Shown here piece after piece: positions 34,428 to 44,202 of a DNA stretch of 64,000 bases (position 1 is the first letter of the stretch; each line of letters opens with the position of its first letter). The position numbers and the translations under genes were made by a program. Location of the stretch: contig NZ_CP028942.1 of the NCBI RefSeq assembly GCF_013307225.1, positions 1,364,001 to 1,428,000 on the forward strand, in the 5' to 3' direction. The stretch comes from Polynucleobacter tropicus (lineage in GTDB: Bacteria > Pseudomonadota > Gammaproteobacteria > Burkholderiales > Burkholderiaceae). Under the pieces are notes generated by a model. That model was given only the letters and a program-made list of their open reading frames with translations. It did not search any database and was not told the DNA's origin.

Positions 34428-34685
34428 TTACTGAGCTGCGGCTTCTGCTGCTTTAGCCTTCTTCTTGGACTTCTTCTTCGCTTTCTTTTCTGCTTTCTTC
34501 TGCTGTTTAGCCTGTTTCTTGACTTTCTTTGTATCCGCTTTATCCGCTGGTGCCGCAACTGGTGCTGGAGCTACCTCAGGTGCTGAAACTGGCGCAGGAT
34601 CAGCTGCCAAAACTGAGAGTGGTGACAAAGCAATGCTGGCTGTAACCAGCGATGCCAAAGCCAAACGAGCGGTACGAGAAATCAT
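34428..34685 (-). CDS. Small secreted Lys/Ala/Pro-rich protein
   Basis: An 85-residue protein. A signal peptide (ISRTARLALASLVTASIALSP..LAAD) is followed by a Pro/Ala/Val segment (PAPVSAPEVAPAPVAAPAD) and a strongly basic tail of Lys/Ala repeats (KKVKKQAKQQKKAEKKAKKK..). The tail is disordered or helical and could bind nucleic acid, LPS or another polyanion; no family is recognised. I set the start at the ATG at 34685 with GGAG 6 bases upstream. It is monocistronic. Confidence 0.75.
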   Translation of the reverse strand: MISRTARLALASLVTASIALSPLSVLAADPAPVSAPEVAPAPVAAPADKADTKKVKKQAKQQKKAEKKAKKKSKKKAKAAEAAAQ

Positions 34686-34792
34686 GCAGTACTCCAAAAA
34701 GATTTATTAATGCGCACATAATACCTAAAAAATGTAGATAAATACCAAATCTATGATTTTTGTTAGTCCAGTGAACCTTTTCGGAGGTAAAT

Positions 34793-34817
34793 AAAAAGGC
34801 CATCAAGGATGGCCTTT
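34793..34817 (-). terminator. Rho-independent terminator of the aminotransferase operon
   Basis: A perfect 10-bp stem (34795-34804 with 34808-34817) around AAG runs on the minus strand into TTTAT. It follows the class V aminotransferase stop by 24 bases and ends the tcuA-tcuB-FAH-Bug-aminotransferase run. Confidence 0.85.
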
Positions 34818-34840
34818 AGTTCAACTATATTTCGCTGACT

Positions 34841-35989
34841 TTATGCTGGTTGAGTTTGGGTTTCTTTGATCTTCTCTAGAGCGCCAGCAAGATGGTCCAC
34901 TGTGCGATCTACATGACCCAGCTTTTCTAGGCCAAACAAACCGATGCGGAATGTACGGAAATCCGGACGCTCATCACATTGCAAAGGCACACCTGCTGCT
35001 GTCTGCAATCCTAATTCAATAAACTTCTTACCTGACTGAATATCCGGATCTGTGGTGTAGCTAACAACTACGCCTGGAGCTTGAAATCCTTTAGCTGAAA
35101 CAGAGTGATAACCTTTTGACTCTAAAAGCTTGCGTACTTTTTCGCCCAACTCCACTTGTTTTGCTTTGAGATTAGCAAAACCAAGTGATTGCGTTTCTTT
35201 CATTACATTACGCAAAATTTTGAGCGCATCAGTAGGCATTGTAGTGTGATAAACATGACCGCCTTTTTCATAGGCTTCCATGATTTGCAACCACTTCTTT
35301 AAGTCCATAGAGAAGCTACTGCTTTGGGTTGCATCAATACGCTCACGAGCCCGATCACCCAAGGCAATCAAAGCGCAGCAAGGAGAACTGCTCCAACCTT
35401 TTTGAGGTGCAGTAATCAATACATCAACATTACAGGCCTTCATATCAACCCACATCGCACCAGAAGCGATGCAATCCAATACAAACAATCCATTTACGGA
35501 ACGCACTGCTTCGCCCACAGCTTTAATGTAGTCATCCGGCAGAATAATTCCAGCAGATGTCTCAACGTGCGGCGCAAAAACTACTGCAGGCTTTTCTTTC
35601 TTGATAAAGGCGACAACCTCTTCAATTGGAGCAGGCGCAAATACACCTTGAGCAGAGTTATCCAATTGACGACCCTTGAGTACTGAAACCTCACTGGCAA
35701 TATTGTCCAAGTCAAAAATTTGCGTCCAACGATAACTAAACCATCCATTACGCAAGACTAAGCACTTTTGCTTATTAGCGAATTGGCGCGCAACTGCCTC
35801 CATACCAAAAGTACCGCTGCCGGGAACGATTACCGCTGAGCTTGCGTTGTATGCATCTTTCAATACGCTAGAGATATCAACCATCACGCGCTTGAACTCT
35901 TCAGACATATGGTTCAAAGAACGGTCGGTGTAGACGACTGAGAACTCTAACAATCCATCTGGATCAACATTAGGGAGTAAGCCTGGCAT
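34841..35989 (-). CDS. Class V PLP-dependent aminotransferase (serine/alanine-glyoxylate type)
   Basis: A 382-residue fold-type I aminotransferase. The PLP site is recognisable: PGSGTFGMEAVARQFA for the phosphate loop, FAPHVETSAGIILPDDYIK, LDCIASGAMWVDMKACNVDVLITAPQKGWSSSPCCALIALG, where Lys of APQKGW is the Schiff-base residue, and the C-terminal FRIGLFG motif. Close relatives are alanine- or serine-glyoxylate aminotransferases. AGGA lies 7 bases before the ATG at 35989. It is the last gene of the tcuA-tcuB-FAH-Bug run, 54 bases after Bug. Confidence 0.9.
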   Translation of the reverse strand: MPGLLPNVDPDGLLEFSVVYTDRSLNHMSEEFKRVMVDISSVLKDAYNASSAVIVPGSGTFGMEAVARQFANKQKCLVLRNGWFSYRWTQIFDLDNIASEVSVLKGRQLDNSAQGVFAPAPIEEVVAFIKKEKPAVVFAPHVETSAGIILPDDYIKAVGEAVRSVNGLFVLDCIASGAMWVDMKACNVDVLITAPQKGWSSSPCCALIALGDRARERIDATQSSSFSMDLKKWLQIMEAYEKGGHVYHTTMPTDALKILRNVMKETQSLGFANLKAKQVELGEKVRKLLESKGYHSVSAKGFQAPGVVVSYTTDPDIQSGKKFIELGLQTAAGVPLQCDERPDFRTFRIGLFGLEKLGHVDRTVDHLAGALEKIKETQTQPA

Positions 35990-36043
35990 AGTAATTTCCT
36001 GGGAATATCTGTGAATAGCCCTAAATGATACTGATTTACGTAT

Positions 36044-36991
36044 TTATTGCACCGCAACCTTGTTCTCTTTGATCAATTTAGCCCATTTTGATTGATCTAA
36101 GCGCAAAAAAGCGGCAAATTCATCAGCACTACCGCTGGCGGGGTCACTTCCGCGCTCTAACATAGCCTTGCGTATTCGATCTTGGCTAAGGACAAACATC
36201 ACGGTTTGATTGATTTTTTGCACAACTGATTTTGGGGTATTTACCGGCGCAAAAAGCCCAAACCATCCTACCGCGCTATATCCAGACAAACCTGCTTCAG
36301 TCACCGTCGGAATATTAGGAAGTGCTTCAGAACGTTTAGCACCTGTTTGCGCTAGAGCGACTAATTTTCCAGATTCAATTTGTGGCATCACTGTTTGCGC
36401 AGGTGCAAACATCAGATCAATATGCCCCGCCAACAAATCCGTTAAAGCTTGACCAGTTCCTTTATAAGGAACATGCAGCAACTCAAGTCCTGCCATTGAA
36501 GCAAACAACTCACCCGCTAAATGAGATGCTGAGCCTGGTCCAGATGAACCATATCTCACCTTTCCCGGGTTTGCTTTTGCATAAGCAATTAAAGATTTTA
36601 TCGAATTTACATTCAATGCAGGGCTTACAGTCACCACATACGGCGAAGCAGAAACTAGAGCCACCGGTGCAAACTGCGCGATATTTTTTTCAGTTACAGC
36701 AGCGGTTGATCCCATGAGTAAGGTATAGCCATCAGCAGATGCTTGAGCAACAAGCTCAGCCCCAATTGCACCACTAGCTCCTGGACGATTTTCAATAATG
36801 ACCGACTGCTTCCATAATTCGCCAAGCGTTGGAGAGATCAGCCGAATGAGAGTGTCTGCCCCACCCCCAGGCGGAAAAGGAACAATAACTTTAATTGGCT
36901 TAGATGGATAAATCTCTGCAGCATGCGCAGTAGAGATGCCTAAACTAAAACAAGTGAGCAATAAACCAAGTCTGCGTAATAAGTGCTTCAT
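36044..36991 (-). CDS. Bug/TctC-family periplasmic receptor (tcu operon)
   Basis: A 315-residue TTT receptor. The signal peptide ends near STAHAAE, then YPSKPIKVIVPFPPGGGADTLIR, ENRPGASGAIGAELVAQASADGYTLL and HVPYKGTGQALTDLLAGHID. It starts 5 bases after the stop of the FAH gene, so the two are translationally close. With tcuA and tcuB upstream, it likely delivers the carboxylate this operon uses, replacing the TcuC permease of enteric tcu operons. Confidence 0.93.
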   Translation of the reverse strand: MKHLLRRLGLLLTCFSLGISTAHAAEIYPSKPIKVIVPFPPGGGADTLIRLISPTLGELWKQSVIIENRPGASGAIGAELVAQASADGYTLLMGSTAAVTEKNIAQFAPVALVSASPYVVTVSPALNVNSIKSLIAYAKANPGKVRYGSSGPGSASHLAGELFASMAGLELLHVPYKGTGQALTDLLAGHIDLMFAPAQTVMPQIESGKLVALAQTGAKRSEALPNIPTVTEAGLSGYSAVGWFGLFAPVNTPKSVVQKINQTVMFVLSQDRIRKAMLERGSDPASGSADEFAAFLRLDQSKWAKLIKENKVAVQ

Positions 36992-36996
36992 GGCTT

Positions 36997-37926
36997 TTAT
37001 TCGATAATGGTGGTTCGTAAAGTAGAAATGCCATCAATTGAACATTCAACCACGTCGCCAGGCTTGAGATAAAGATCTTCGGCGTTCTCTTTGCCTACCG
37101 CCACCCCACCTGGCGCCCCTGTAGAGAACATGTCGCCGGCTTCGATAGGAATAAAGCGAGAAAAATGCTCCAAAATATCCGAGATCTTCCATATCTGATC
37201 TACCGTATTCACACGCATACGCTCTTGACCATTAACTGAACAAGTCATCCAAAGATCATAGACATCCGGAATTTCATCAATTGTGACAATCTCTGGGCCA
37301 AGGGGGCCAAATCCTGGAATATTTTTTCCCGTCCAAAAACGAGATCCCGAAGCAACTTCACGCAACTGCAAATCACGACAAGTTAAATCGTTCAGAATGG
37401 TCACGCCTGCGACATAATCCATTGCCTCAGATTTTTTAGCGCCTAAAGCACGCTTGCCAATCACAAATACCAGCTCTGGCTCGTAATCTAAGCGTGTAAT
37501 CCCTTTAGGGCGCACCACTTTAGCCTCATGTCCAGACAGACAAGAATTTAACTTAATGAAAGAAGTTGGCTCCTGAGGAATCTCTTTAATTAAATTAGTA
37601 CGCTTTAACTCTTCCAAGTGAGTGCGGTAGTTTTTCCCAACGCAAAGAAACTTCTCAGCATCGGTAATCGGTGGCAGGTAGCGAATATTTTTTGCATCAA
37701 TCAATAATGCGCCGTGCTCGGCTGACGAGGCGACCCATGACTTGGCCTGATCCATCACAGCATTACCCGCTCGCAAAAAGGATTTCATATCCACGGGGAA
37801 ATCCTGAATACCCAGCTTCTTAGCTATATCAGCAAATGGAAGTATTTGATCGCCAGCAGAATTAGGTAAGCGTGCGCCAATTTCGGGATGGCTTGATCCA
37901 GTTCGAATAAAGGTAATTAGTCTCAT
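36997..37926 (-). CDS. FAH-family hydrolase (tcu operon)
   Basis: A 309-residue FAH enzyme with a small N-terminal domain and the core after residue about 95: FLCVGKNYRTHLEELKR, LDYEPELVFVIGKRALG for the metal site, NDLTCRDLQLREVASGSRFWTGKNIPGFGPLGPEIV and DMFSTGAPGGVAVG near the end. FAH members cleave or decarboxylate oxo-diacids. It lies between tcuB (66 bases) and Bug (5 bases) on the same strand. In this setting it may act on the product of TcuA oxidation. The substrate is inferred only from context. Confidence 0.91.
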   Translation of the reverse strand: MRLITFIRTGSSHPEIGARLPNSAGDQILPFADIAKKLGIQDFPVDMKSFLRAGNAVMDQAKSWVASSAEHGALLIDAKNIRYLPPITDAEKFLCVGKNYRTHLEELKRTNLIKEIPQEPTSFIKLNSCLSGHEAKVVRPKGITRLDYEPELVFVIGKRALGAKKSEAMDYVAGVTILNDLTCRDLQLREVASGSRFWTGKNIPGFGPLGPEIVTIDEIPDVYDLWMTCSVNGQERMRVNTVDQIWKISDILEHFSRFIPIEAGDMFSTGAPGGVAVGKENAEDLYLKPGDVVECSIDGISTLRTTIIE

Positions 37927-37992
37927 ATTGCTCTTCTTATGGTTATGTTTTGATGAAAATTATTTCTACAGTTGCAGAATTAGCGATAACAG

Positions 37993-39135
37993 TCAGTCTG
38001 CGCCAAACTGTAAATGATTCTTCTGACGCTTCTCAATAGCATTCTTAAGCAAAGCGGCCATCCGATAGAAGCCATGTGCAAACTTGCTATACGGCATTGT
38101 TAGAAAGAATGCCATTACAAAACCCAAGTGAATAGTCAATAGAAGCGTCATTGACGAAGTATCGCGATAGGCTAGTAGCGCCAAACCAGATGCACTAATT
38201 AAAAATAGCAGCACAATGAATGCCCTATCCATGGGTTTTTGAGTGGCATCGCCGTGAGCGGCATTTCTACGTAAATTCAAATACAGCAACCCTGCTGGTC
38301 CAATCAGCAAACCAATGCCGCCCAATGTTCCCAGTATCACGGGCAAACTAGTTAAATCATAGGGCGCATGTAAATCAAGGAAGTAGTGATAAATCGTTGC
38401 TACAGATGTCGCAGCGAAGCACAACATGAACCCGTAGAAAGTGAAATGATGGAAACGTTTTCTCCATAGAGAAAAAGCATCGTCTTCGTTATTGCAACCA
38501 TCCCCATGACCACCGCCGAGATATTTCAAGGTCAAGGCATCATGAGTAGCTTCTACCAGTGCGCCACCTGAGATGGCGCCAGGAGTAATGCCGCGCCAAA
38601 ACTGAATCAAGCCCATTGTTAACGCCAGCAATGAAAAACCAAAGACTGCGCCAAACATCAAGGCTAAGGTGTTATGTGAAAAGACTGCGTAGAAATTTCC
38701 ATTCAATGGTGCCGATGAGAGCGAACCATTGAGCGCAGCACTCAGCAATAAGAAGAAACTAATTGAAATAGCTGTTGCTAATGACAATGCCAAACCATTC
38801 TTCCTATATAGACCACCTAGGGCTCTTGGCCAGGCATAGGTCATATAGGTATCTTTGCGAACTTGCGCCATTACCTGCGGAATATTCACTGCAAACTCAT
38901 GTGGCGGAGCATATTGACAAGCATGCAGACAGGCGCCGCAGTTATGACATAGATTTGCTAAATAGTTGACGACGCTTGGAGTAAATTCAATGCGACGTGT
39001 CATCGCTGGGAATACGGCACAGAATCCCTCGCAATAGCGACACGCATTACAAATCTGCAGCATGCGATCCGCTTCAGTCTCTGGAGTAACGGCTATAGTT
39101 CTTGCCTCTTGAATTAGCGTGTTAAGCGCTTGCAT
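37993..39135 (-). CDS. tcuB: Tricarballylate utilisation protein B (membrane-bound electron carrier)
   Basis: A 380-residue protein that reoxidises TcuA flavin and passes electrons to the quinone pool. The N-terminus has two [4Fe-4S] motifs, [15 protein letters not shown] and [19 protein letters not shown]. Six or so membrane helices follow, with His in [10 protein letters not shown] and YHYFLDLH that could ligate haem. I choose the ATG at 39135, with GGAG 7 bases upstream, overlapping the end of tcuA by 14 bases. An upstream start at 39210 would lie deep in tcuA. Confidence 0.9.
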   Translation of the reverse strand: MQALNTLIQEARTIAVTPETEADRMLQICNACRYCEGFCAVFPAMTRRIEFTPSVVNYLANLCHNCGACLHACQYAPPHEFAVNIPQVMAQVRKDTYMTYAWPRALGGLYRKNGLALSLATAISISFFLLLSAALNGSLSSAPLNGNFYAVFSHNTLALMFGAVFGFSLLALTMGLIQFWRGITPGAISGGALVEATHDALTLKYLGGGHGDGCNNEDDAFSLWRKRFHHFTFYGFMLCFAATSVATIYHYFLDLHAPYDLTSLPVILGTLGGIGLLIGPAGLLYLNLRRNAAHGDATQKPMDRAFIVLLFLISASGLALLAYRDTSSMTLLLTIHLGFVMAFFLTMPYSKFAHGFYRMAALLKNAIEKRQKNHLQFGAD

Positions 39136-40534
39136 GTCGAAGCTCCATTGTTTGTTTTCCTGCTGCCTGCGCGGCTTGAACTCCAGCGGCGCGTCCAAAC
39201 ACAGTACCAATCGCCATGCCTATCCCTGCTGCATAACCTTTGCCCAAGACATTGCCAGCCATCATCTCGCCAGCAACAAATAAGTTTGAGCTTGGTACGC
39301 CATTAAAACGAACGGCAGCGGTTTCATCTGTCTTTAAACCAAGGTAAGTAAATGTCACGCCAGGGCGTACTGCGTATCCATAGAAAGGACCTTCGTCAAT
39401 CGGCAAAGCCCAATGTGTTTTTGCAGGCTCAATACCTTCTGTATGGCAATCGTCCAAAATAGTGTGATCAAAACTACCCACCTTGCATGCCGCGTTATAT
39501 GTCTTGACGGTTTCTAGGAGAGCCTGAGGATTCAGGCCTAGTTTGTTAGCGAGCTCTTCAAGAGTATCGGCTTTCTCACCTGGAAAAACCGGAGGCATAA
39601 AACGCCCCAGTACTTTTGAATCGATGATGGAGTATCCAATCTGACCTGGTTGCTGTGCTACCAGTCTTCCCCAAAAAGCGTAACGCTTGGGCCAGAAATC
39701 CTCACCCTCATCCGAGAAACGCTGAGCATTTTTGTTTACAACGATGCCGAATGACACCGCATCGATACGAGTGCAAATTCCGCCATCATATAAAGGGGCA
39801 CGAGCATCAATCGCAACCATATGTGCTTGTGTGGGGTCGCTAACTGAATCGGCGCCCAACTCAATCAACTGCTTAATCAATACACCCTGGTTATAGCGTG
39901 TACCACGAATGAGAAAATTCTCAGCAGGTGACTCGCCATATTCATTAATACCCCACGCTTCTTTTAACCACTCGCGATTTGATTCAAATCCTCCGGCAGC
40001 CATGACACAGGCCTTAGCTTCAATACGTTCGTTTCCAACGTATGCTGCGACAAACTTACCATCCTGAATTTCTACAGACGATACAGGCGACTCATAACGT
40101 ATTTGCACGCCTAAGTTTTCTGCACTGCGATAGTAAGCGTTGACCAAAGCTTTGCCACCACCCATAAAGAATGCATTAGTACGCGAGAGATTTAATGTGC
40201 CAGAAAGTGGAGGTTGAAAACGAACGCCGTGATGTTGCATCCACTGACGACATTGCGATGAAGAACGTATAACGTGACGAGCTAATTTTTCATCGGTATT
40301 GCCACTAGTCACTTTTAATACGTCTTGCCAATATTCTTCTTCAGTATAGGATTCCAGCATCACGTCTTCAGGCTGATCATGCATCGCGCGAATATTGCGT
40401 GTGTGCGAAGAATTGCCACCACGCCACTCTTTTGGTGCAGCTTCTAAAAGAAGAACGCTAGCGCCTGCTTCCCTGGCCATCAGGGCAGCACACAGAGCGG
40501 CATTACCGCCACCAATCACTAGAACATCAACCAT
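39122..40534 (-). CDS. tcuA: FAD-dependent tricarballylate dehydrogenase TcuA
   Basis: A 470-residue flavoprotein of the fumarate reductase/succinate dehydrogenase flavoprotein group. [39 protein letters not shown] binds [18 protein letters not shown] is the second flavin segment, and the C-terminus has [34 protein letters not shown]. In Salmonella TcuA oxidises tricarballylate to cis-aconitate. It is coupled to tcuB and followed by FAH, Bug and aminotransferase genes. The true substrate here could be another polycarboxylate. Confidence 0.9.
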   Translation of the reverse strand: MVDVLVIGGGNAALCAALMAREAGASVLLLEAAPKEWRGGNSSHTRNIRAMHDQPEDVMLESYTEEEYWQDVLKVTSGNTDEKLARHVIRSSSQCRQWMQHHGVRFQPPLSGTLNLSRTNAFFMGGGKALVNAYYRSAENLGVQIRYESPVSSVEIQDGKFVAAYVGNERIEAKACVMAAGGFESNREWLKEAWGINEYGESPAENFLIRGTRYNQGVLIKQLIELGADSVSDPTQAHMVAIDARAPLYDGGICTRIDAVSFGIVVNKNAQRFSDEGEDFWPKRYAFWGRLVAQQPGQIGYSIIDSKVLGRFMPPVFPGEKADTLEELANKLGLNPQALLETVKTYNAACKVGSFDHTILDDCHTEGIEPAKTHWALPIDEGPFYGYAVRPGVTFTYLGLKTDETAAVRFNGVPSSNLFVAGEMMAGNVLGKGYAAGIGMAIGTVFGRAAGVQAAQAAGKQTMELRHASA

Positions 40535-40596
40535 GAGACTTTTAGAAGAAAAGGAAATACTTTACTGTTTTTTTGGTTTATTTACCAAGACCCAAA

Positions 40597-41511
40597 TCAA
40601 GCGCCGGAGGATCGGCCCTTGGTCGAGGATACCCAGATGCCAAGCGCGATGAGAGCAAATGCCACTCCATGGAAGAGCTGCGGAGGCTCACCCAACATCG
40701 CGGCAGACAAAAGAGCCGTAAATAAAGGAATAAAGTTCGCAAAGAAAGCCGCGATGGTAGGGCCCGCACCATTCACACCCAGTCCCCAGCAGCGGTAAGC
40801 GATTAAGGAAGGGCCCACTGCGACAAACAAAATAAGTGAGCCAGTCCAAGCGTTAAGCTCAAGATGCGCAAGCCCCATGGCTATCTCAAATCCGTCAAAG
40901 AAACTGGTCCACAACAAACCGACCAAGACCTGCGCCATCAAGAAGTCTGCCCACGGCCACTGTCGCTCAGTACTAGCACCTGGACGACTCAACATCCAAC
41001 TGTAGAAAGCCCACAAGATAGTGGCCAACATAATCAATAAGTCACCCACCACCATTTCCATAGAAAGTAATGCGGATAACTCACCTCTAGTTAGCACAAT
41101 AGCCACCCCTATCAATGAAACGATTGCGCCTAACAACTGCAAGAGAGTGGGTTTGACTTGGTACCAAACAGCGCCAATGAATAGCATCCAAATTGGCATG
41201 CTTGCGCCTATCAAGGTAACGTTAATTGCGGTTGAGGTCTGTAGGGCTAGATAAAGCAATACGTTATAACTGCCCACCCCAAAGAGCCCCAATAAAATGA
41301 AGCGTTTTTTGTTTTGCCATAAAGCGCTATCTGGTTTAAAGACGCGCCAACCCAAGGGCAATAACAATAAAGCAGCCAAACCCCAGCGGATAGCACTCAG
41401 CGTAATTGGTGAAACACTCCCCACCAAGAGGCGACCTGCTATAGCATTCCCGGCCCACAGAGCTGTGGCAATTAGCAAATAGACAACGGTAGCAAGGGTG
41501 AGTTTAGGCAT
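40597..41511 (-). CDS. EamA/DMT-superfamily transporter
   Basis: A 304-residue ten-helix permease with two EamA repeats. It opens ATVVYLLIATALWAGNAIAGRLLVGSVSPITLSAIRWGLAALLLLPLGW, has IGASMPIWMLFIGAVWY in the first half, and closes TIAAFFANFIPLFTALLSAAMLGEPPQLFHGVAFALIALGIW. The substrate is unknown. It lies 62 bases upstream of tcuA on the same strand and could be the operon's first gene or independent. The divergent hydroxyacid dehydrogenase starts about 100 bases away. Confidence 0.87.
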   Translation of the reverse strand: MPKLTLATVVYLLIATALWAGNAIAGRLLVGSVSPITLSAIRWGLAALLLLPLGWRVFKPDSALWQNKKRFILLGLFGVGSYNVLLYLALQTSTAINVTLIGASMPIWMLFIGAVWYQVKPTLLQLLGAIVSLIGVAIVLTRGELSALLSMEMVVGDLLIMLATILWAFYSWMLSRPGASTERQWPWADFLMAQVLVGLLWTSFFDGFEIAMGLAHLELNAWTGSLILFVAVGPSLIAYRCWGLGVNGAGPTIAAFFANFIPLFTALLSAAMLGEPPQLFHGVAFALIALGIWVSSTKGRSSGA

Positions 41512-41615
41512 TTAGGCTTAGCGGATTAGGCGCTGTCTAGCATTGTAGAAACAATTCCTTGGTATTGCTAAGATAGAGCTTATAGACGCATACGAATACA
41601 CTAGAAGGATTGATT

Positions 41616-42761
41616 GTGCCAGTTATTACCAATATCGAAGACTTGCGGGTTCTTCACAAAAAACGCACCCCCAAGATGTTCTACGACTACGCAGACTCTG
41701 GCTCTTGGACCGAGTCTACCTATCGCGCCAATGAATCTGACTTTCAGAAAATCAAATTACGTCAACGCGTAGCCGTTGATATGACAAACCGCACCACCAA
41801 AACCAAAATGGTGGGGCAAGAAGTAGCTATGCCGGTAGCGCTTGCCCCAACTGGACTCACTGGCATGCAACATGCCGATGGTGAAATCTTGGCAGCAAAA
41901 GCCGCTGAAAAATTTGGTGTGCCATTTTGCCTTTCAACAATGAGCATTTGCTCTATTGAGGATGTTGCAGAACGCACCACCAAACCTTTTTGGTTTCAGT
42001 TGTACGTGATGAAAGACCGTGGCTTTATTGAGCGCTTGATTGAACGCGCTAAAGCCGCAAAATGTTCTGCGCTTGTATTAACGCTGGACTTACAAATTCT
42101 TGGTCAACGCCATAAGGATTTGAAAAATGGTTTATCAGCTCCACCCAAATTGACCATTGCCAATATGATCAATATGGCCACCAAGCCACGTTGGTGCTTG
42201 GGTATGGCGATGACTCCTCGCAGAACTTTTAGAAATATTGTTGGCCACGCCACTGGCGTAGGCAATATGTCCTCCCTCTCCTCTTGGACGGCTGAGCAAT
42301 TTGATCCAGGCCTCAATTGGGGCGACGTAGAGTGGATCAAAAAGCTCTGGGGTGGAAAGCTCATTATTAAAGGCATCTTGGATGAAGAAGACGCAAGAAT
42401 GGCTGCGAACTCCGGCGCTGACGCGCTGATTGTTTCCAATCACGGCGGTCGCCAACTTGATGGTGCCGTGTCTAGCATTCAAGCACTCCCAGGAATTGTG
42501 AATGCGGTTGGTAAAGATATTGAAGTCTGGATGGATGGCGGCATTCGCTCGGGTCAAGACGTCCTCAAAGCTTGGGCACTGGGCGCTCGCGGCACGATGA
42601 TTGGTCGACCCTTCCTCTATGGCTTAGGTGCCATGGGCGAAGCTGGTGTAACAAAGTGTTTAGAGCTCATCCACAATGAATTGGATATCACGATGGCGTT
42701 TACTGGTCATCGTGATATTCAGAACGTAACAAAAGATATTTTGTATCCAGGAACCTTCTAA
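41616..42761 (+). CDS. lldD: FMN-dependent alpha-hydroxyacid dehydrogenase (L-lactate dehydrogenase type)
   Basis: A 381-residue FMN enzyme. MFYDYADSGSWTESTYRAN is the typical N-terminal region, PVALAPTGLTGMQHADGE and FWFQLYVMKDRG bind FMN, and the active site motif is SNHGGRQLDGAVSS (His base, Arg). GIRSGQDVLKAWALGARGTMIGRPFLYG binds the FMN phosphate. It oxidises L-lactate or a similar 2-hydroxyacid to the 2-oxoacid and passes electrons to the respiratory chain. I choose the GTG at 41616 with AAGGA 6 bases upstream; an upstream TTG is less fitting. The symbol is by family likeness. Confidence 0.85.
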   Translation: MPVITNIEDLRVLHKKRTPKMFYDYADSGSWTESTYRANESDFQKIKLRQRVAVDMTNRTTKTKMVGQEVAMPVALAPTGLTGMQHADGEILAAKAAEKFGVPFCLSTMSICSIEDVAERTTKPFWFQLYVMKDRGFIERLIERAKAAKCSALVLTLDLQILGQRHKDLKNGLSAPPKLTIANMINMATKPRWCLGMAMTPRRTFRNIVGHATGVGNMSSLSSWTAEQFDPGLNWGDVEWIKKLWGGKLIIKGILDEEDARMAANSGADALIVSNHGGRQLDGAVSSIQALPGIVNAVGKDIEVWMDGGIRSGQDVLKAWALGARGTMIGRPFLYGLGAMGEAGVTKCLELIHNELDITMAFTGHRDIQNVTKDILYPGTF

Positions 42762-42770
42762 ATTTCCTAC

Positions 42771-43547
42771 TTGCTTAATCACCCCGTCCTAGTTTTTGGA
42801 GCCTCGCTTCTAGTTTTTTGCTTGTCTGTTTGGCTTGGCAATGTCGTGCTAAGCCCCTATAGAAGCAAAGATACCGAAACATCACAAGATCTGGGGGTGA
42901 TTCAGACAGCAACCCTGACATTATTAGCCCTGATCATCGGCTTCACGTTCTCCATGGCGATTGACCGCCATGACAATCGCGAAATTCTTGAAGAAAGTGA
43001 AGCCAATGCAATTGGCACTGAATATCTCAGAGCCGATCTTTTACCATCACAGGCATCCGCAAGAACAAAAGATTTGCTTCAGCAATACCTAGAGCAACGC
43101 ATCTTGTTCTACTCAAAACAAGATAAAGAAAAAATTCAGGAGATTCGCCAAAAAACGGATGAACTTCAAGATGCGTTGTGGAAAGAAGTTCTACCAGTTG
43201 CGCGGAACCAAGCAAGTCCGACCAATGCATTAATCATCTCTGGTATGAATGACGTACTAAATTCCCAAGGCTATGTGCAGGCAGCTTGGTGGAATCGCAT
43301 ACCTATTGCAGCATGGTCCTTAATGACTGCAATTGCCATTTGCGCAAACTTACTGGTTGGCTTTGGAGCTCGTAATTTCAAAAAGAATGTGGGCTTATTC
43401 ATGATTTTCCCTTTTGTCACTTCGGTTTCTTTTTTCTTAATTGCCGATATTGATAGTCCAAGAGGTGGAGTTATCCGCATTGAGCCCCGAAACCTCATCA
43501 CCCTACAGAACAGCCTAATAGCCAAAACCCCCTCTCCCAATAAATAA
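42771..43547 (+). CDS. Bestrophin-like (DUF4239) membrane protein
   Basis: A 258-residue membrane protein with two N-terminal helices, a long helical soluble middle and two C-terminal helices. QDLGVIQTATLTLLALIIGFTFSMAIDRHDNRE is a recognisable DUF4239 segment, distantly related to bestrophin anion channels; the function is unproven. The start is a TTG at 42771, only 9 bases after the hydroxyacid dehydrogenase stop. There is no ATG before residue 60, where it would cut the first two helices. Probably co-transcribed with lldD. Confidence 0.78.
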   Translation: MLNHPVLVFGASLLVFCLSVWLGNVVLSPYRSKDTETSQDLGVIQTATLTLLALIIGFTFSMAIDRHDNREILEESEANAIGTEYLRADLLPSQASARTKDLLQQYLEQRILFYSKQDKEKIQEIRQKTDELQDALWKEVLPVARNQASPTNALIISGMNDVLNSQGYVQAAWWNRIPIAAWSLMTAIAICANLLVGFGARNFKKNVGLFMIFPFVTSVSFFLIADIDSPRGGVIRIEPRNLITLQNSLIAKTPSPNK

Positions 43548-43595
43548 GGTTTGATTCCCATACAGGGAAATTCCCCCTAGCATTGATAATGTTAA

Positions 43596-43610
43596 TGAGA
43601 TTGATTATCA
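43596..43610. promoter_or_regulatory. Fur-like box upstream of cytochrome b561
   Basis: The 15 bases read TGAGATTGATTATCA, matching 13 of 15 positions of the 7-1-7 Fur consensus; the right half is exact. The site lies 38 bases before the cytochrome b561 start. It also resembles the feoAB box at 9267. Confidence 0.6.
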
Positions 43611-43647
43611 TTTAAATCAATAAAAAACCTCAATAACGCTAAGCAAT

Positions 43648-44190
43648 ATGTCGAGACCCCAATATCATCCGGCTTCCATCTTTCTCCACTGGCTTGTATT
43701 CCTACTGGTGATAGCAGCCTTTATTGCCATTGAATTAAAGGGGCAATTCCCTAAAGGTAGTGAAGCAAGAGATTTATGCAAATCGATTCACGGTGTGTTT
43801 GGTCAATTGATTTTTTTAGCGATGATCGTTCGCTTAGCCATTCGTAAGATTTATGGCGTACCCCAACCAACAAATCCCATACCCCTATTCACTCGCTTGG
43901 CAAAAGCTATGCATTTCTTGCTCTACGCCTTGCTATTGATATCCCCTATTTTTGGCATTCTGTATTTTCAATACGCTGGCAAGGAAATTCATTTCTTTGG
44001 GTTGGTATGGCCACAGTTTGTTACGCCTAACCCTGAAATGAAAAAATTCGTGGAAGGCATTCATGAGTTTTTAGGCAATATGCTTTATTTCCTAATTGGG
44101 ATTCATGCGCTAGCCGCCTTATGGAAACATTACGTAGTCAAGGATGACACCTTGCGTAGAATGTTGCGTAAAGGCAAAACTCTCGCATAA
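43648..44190 (+). CDS. Cytochrome b561-family protein
   Basis: A 180-residue di-haem membrane cytochrome with four helices. His candidates for haem ligation are in ASIFLHWLVFLL (helix 1), CKSIHGVFGQLIF (helix 2), AKAMHFLLYALLL (helix 3) and LIGIHALAALWKHYV (helix 4), in the bacterial b561 (CybB-like) order. It carries electrons between the quinone pool and periplasmic partners. A Fur-like box precedes the gene and a small membrane protein follows 12 bases later. Iron regulation is inferred. Confidence 0.9.
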   Translation: MSRPQYHPASIFLHWLVFLLVIAAFIAIELKGQFPKGSEARDLCKSIHGVFGQLIFLAMIVRLAIRKIYGVPQPTNPIPLFTRLAKAMHFLLYALLLISPIFGILYFQYAGKEIHFFGLVWPQFVTPNPEMKKFVEGIHEFLGNMLYFLIGIHALAALWKHYVVKDDTLRRMLRKGKTLA

Positions 44191-44202
44191 GGATTAATTC
44201 GA

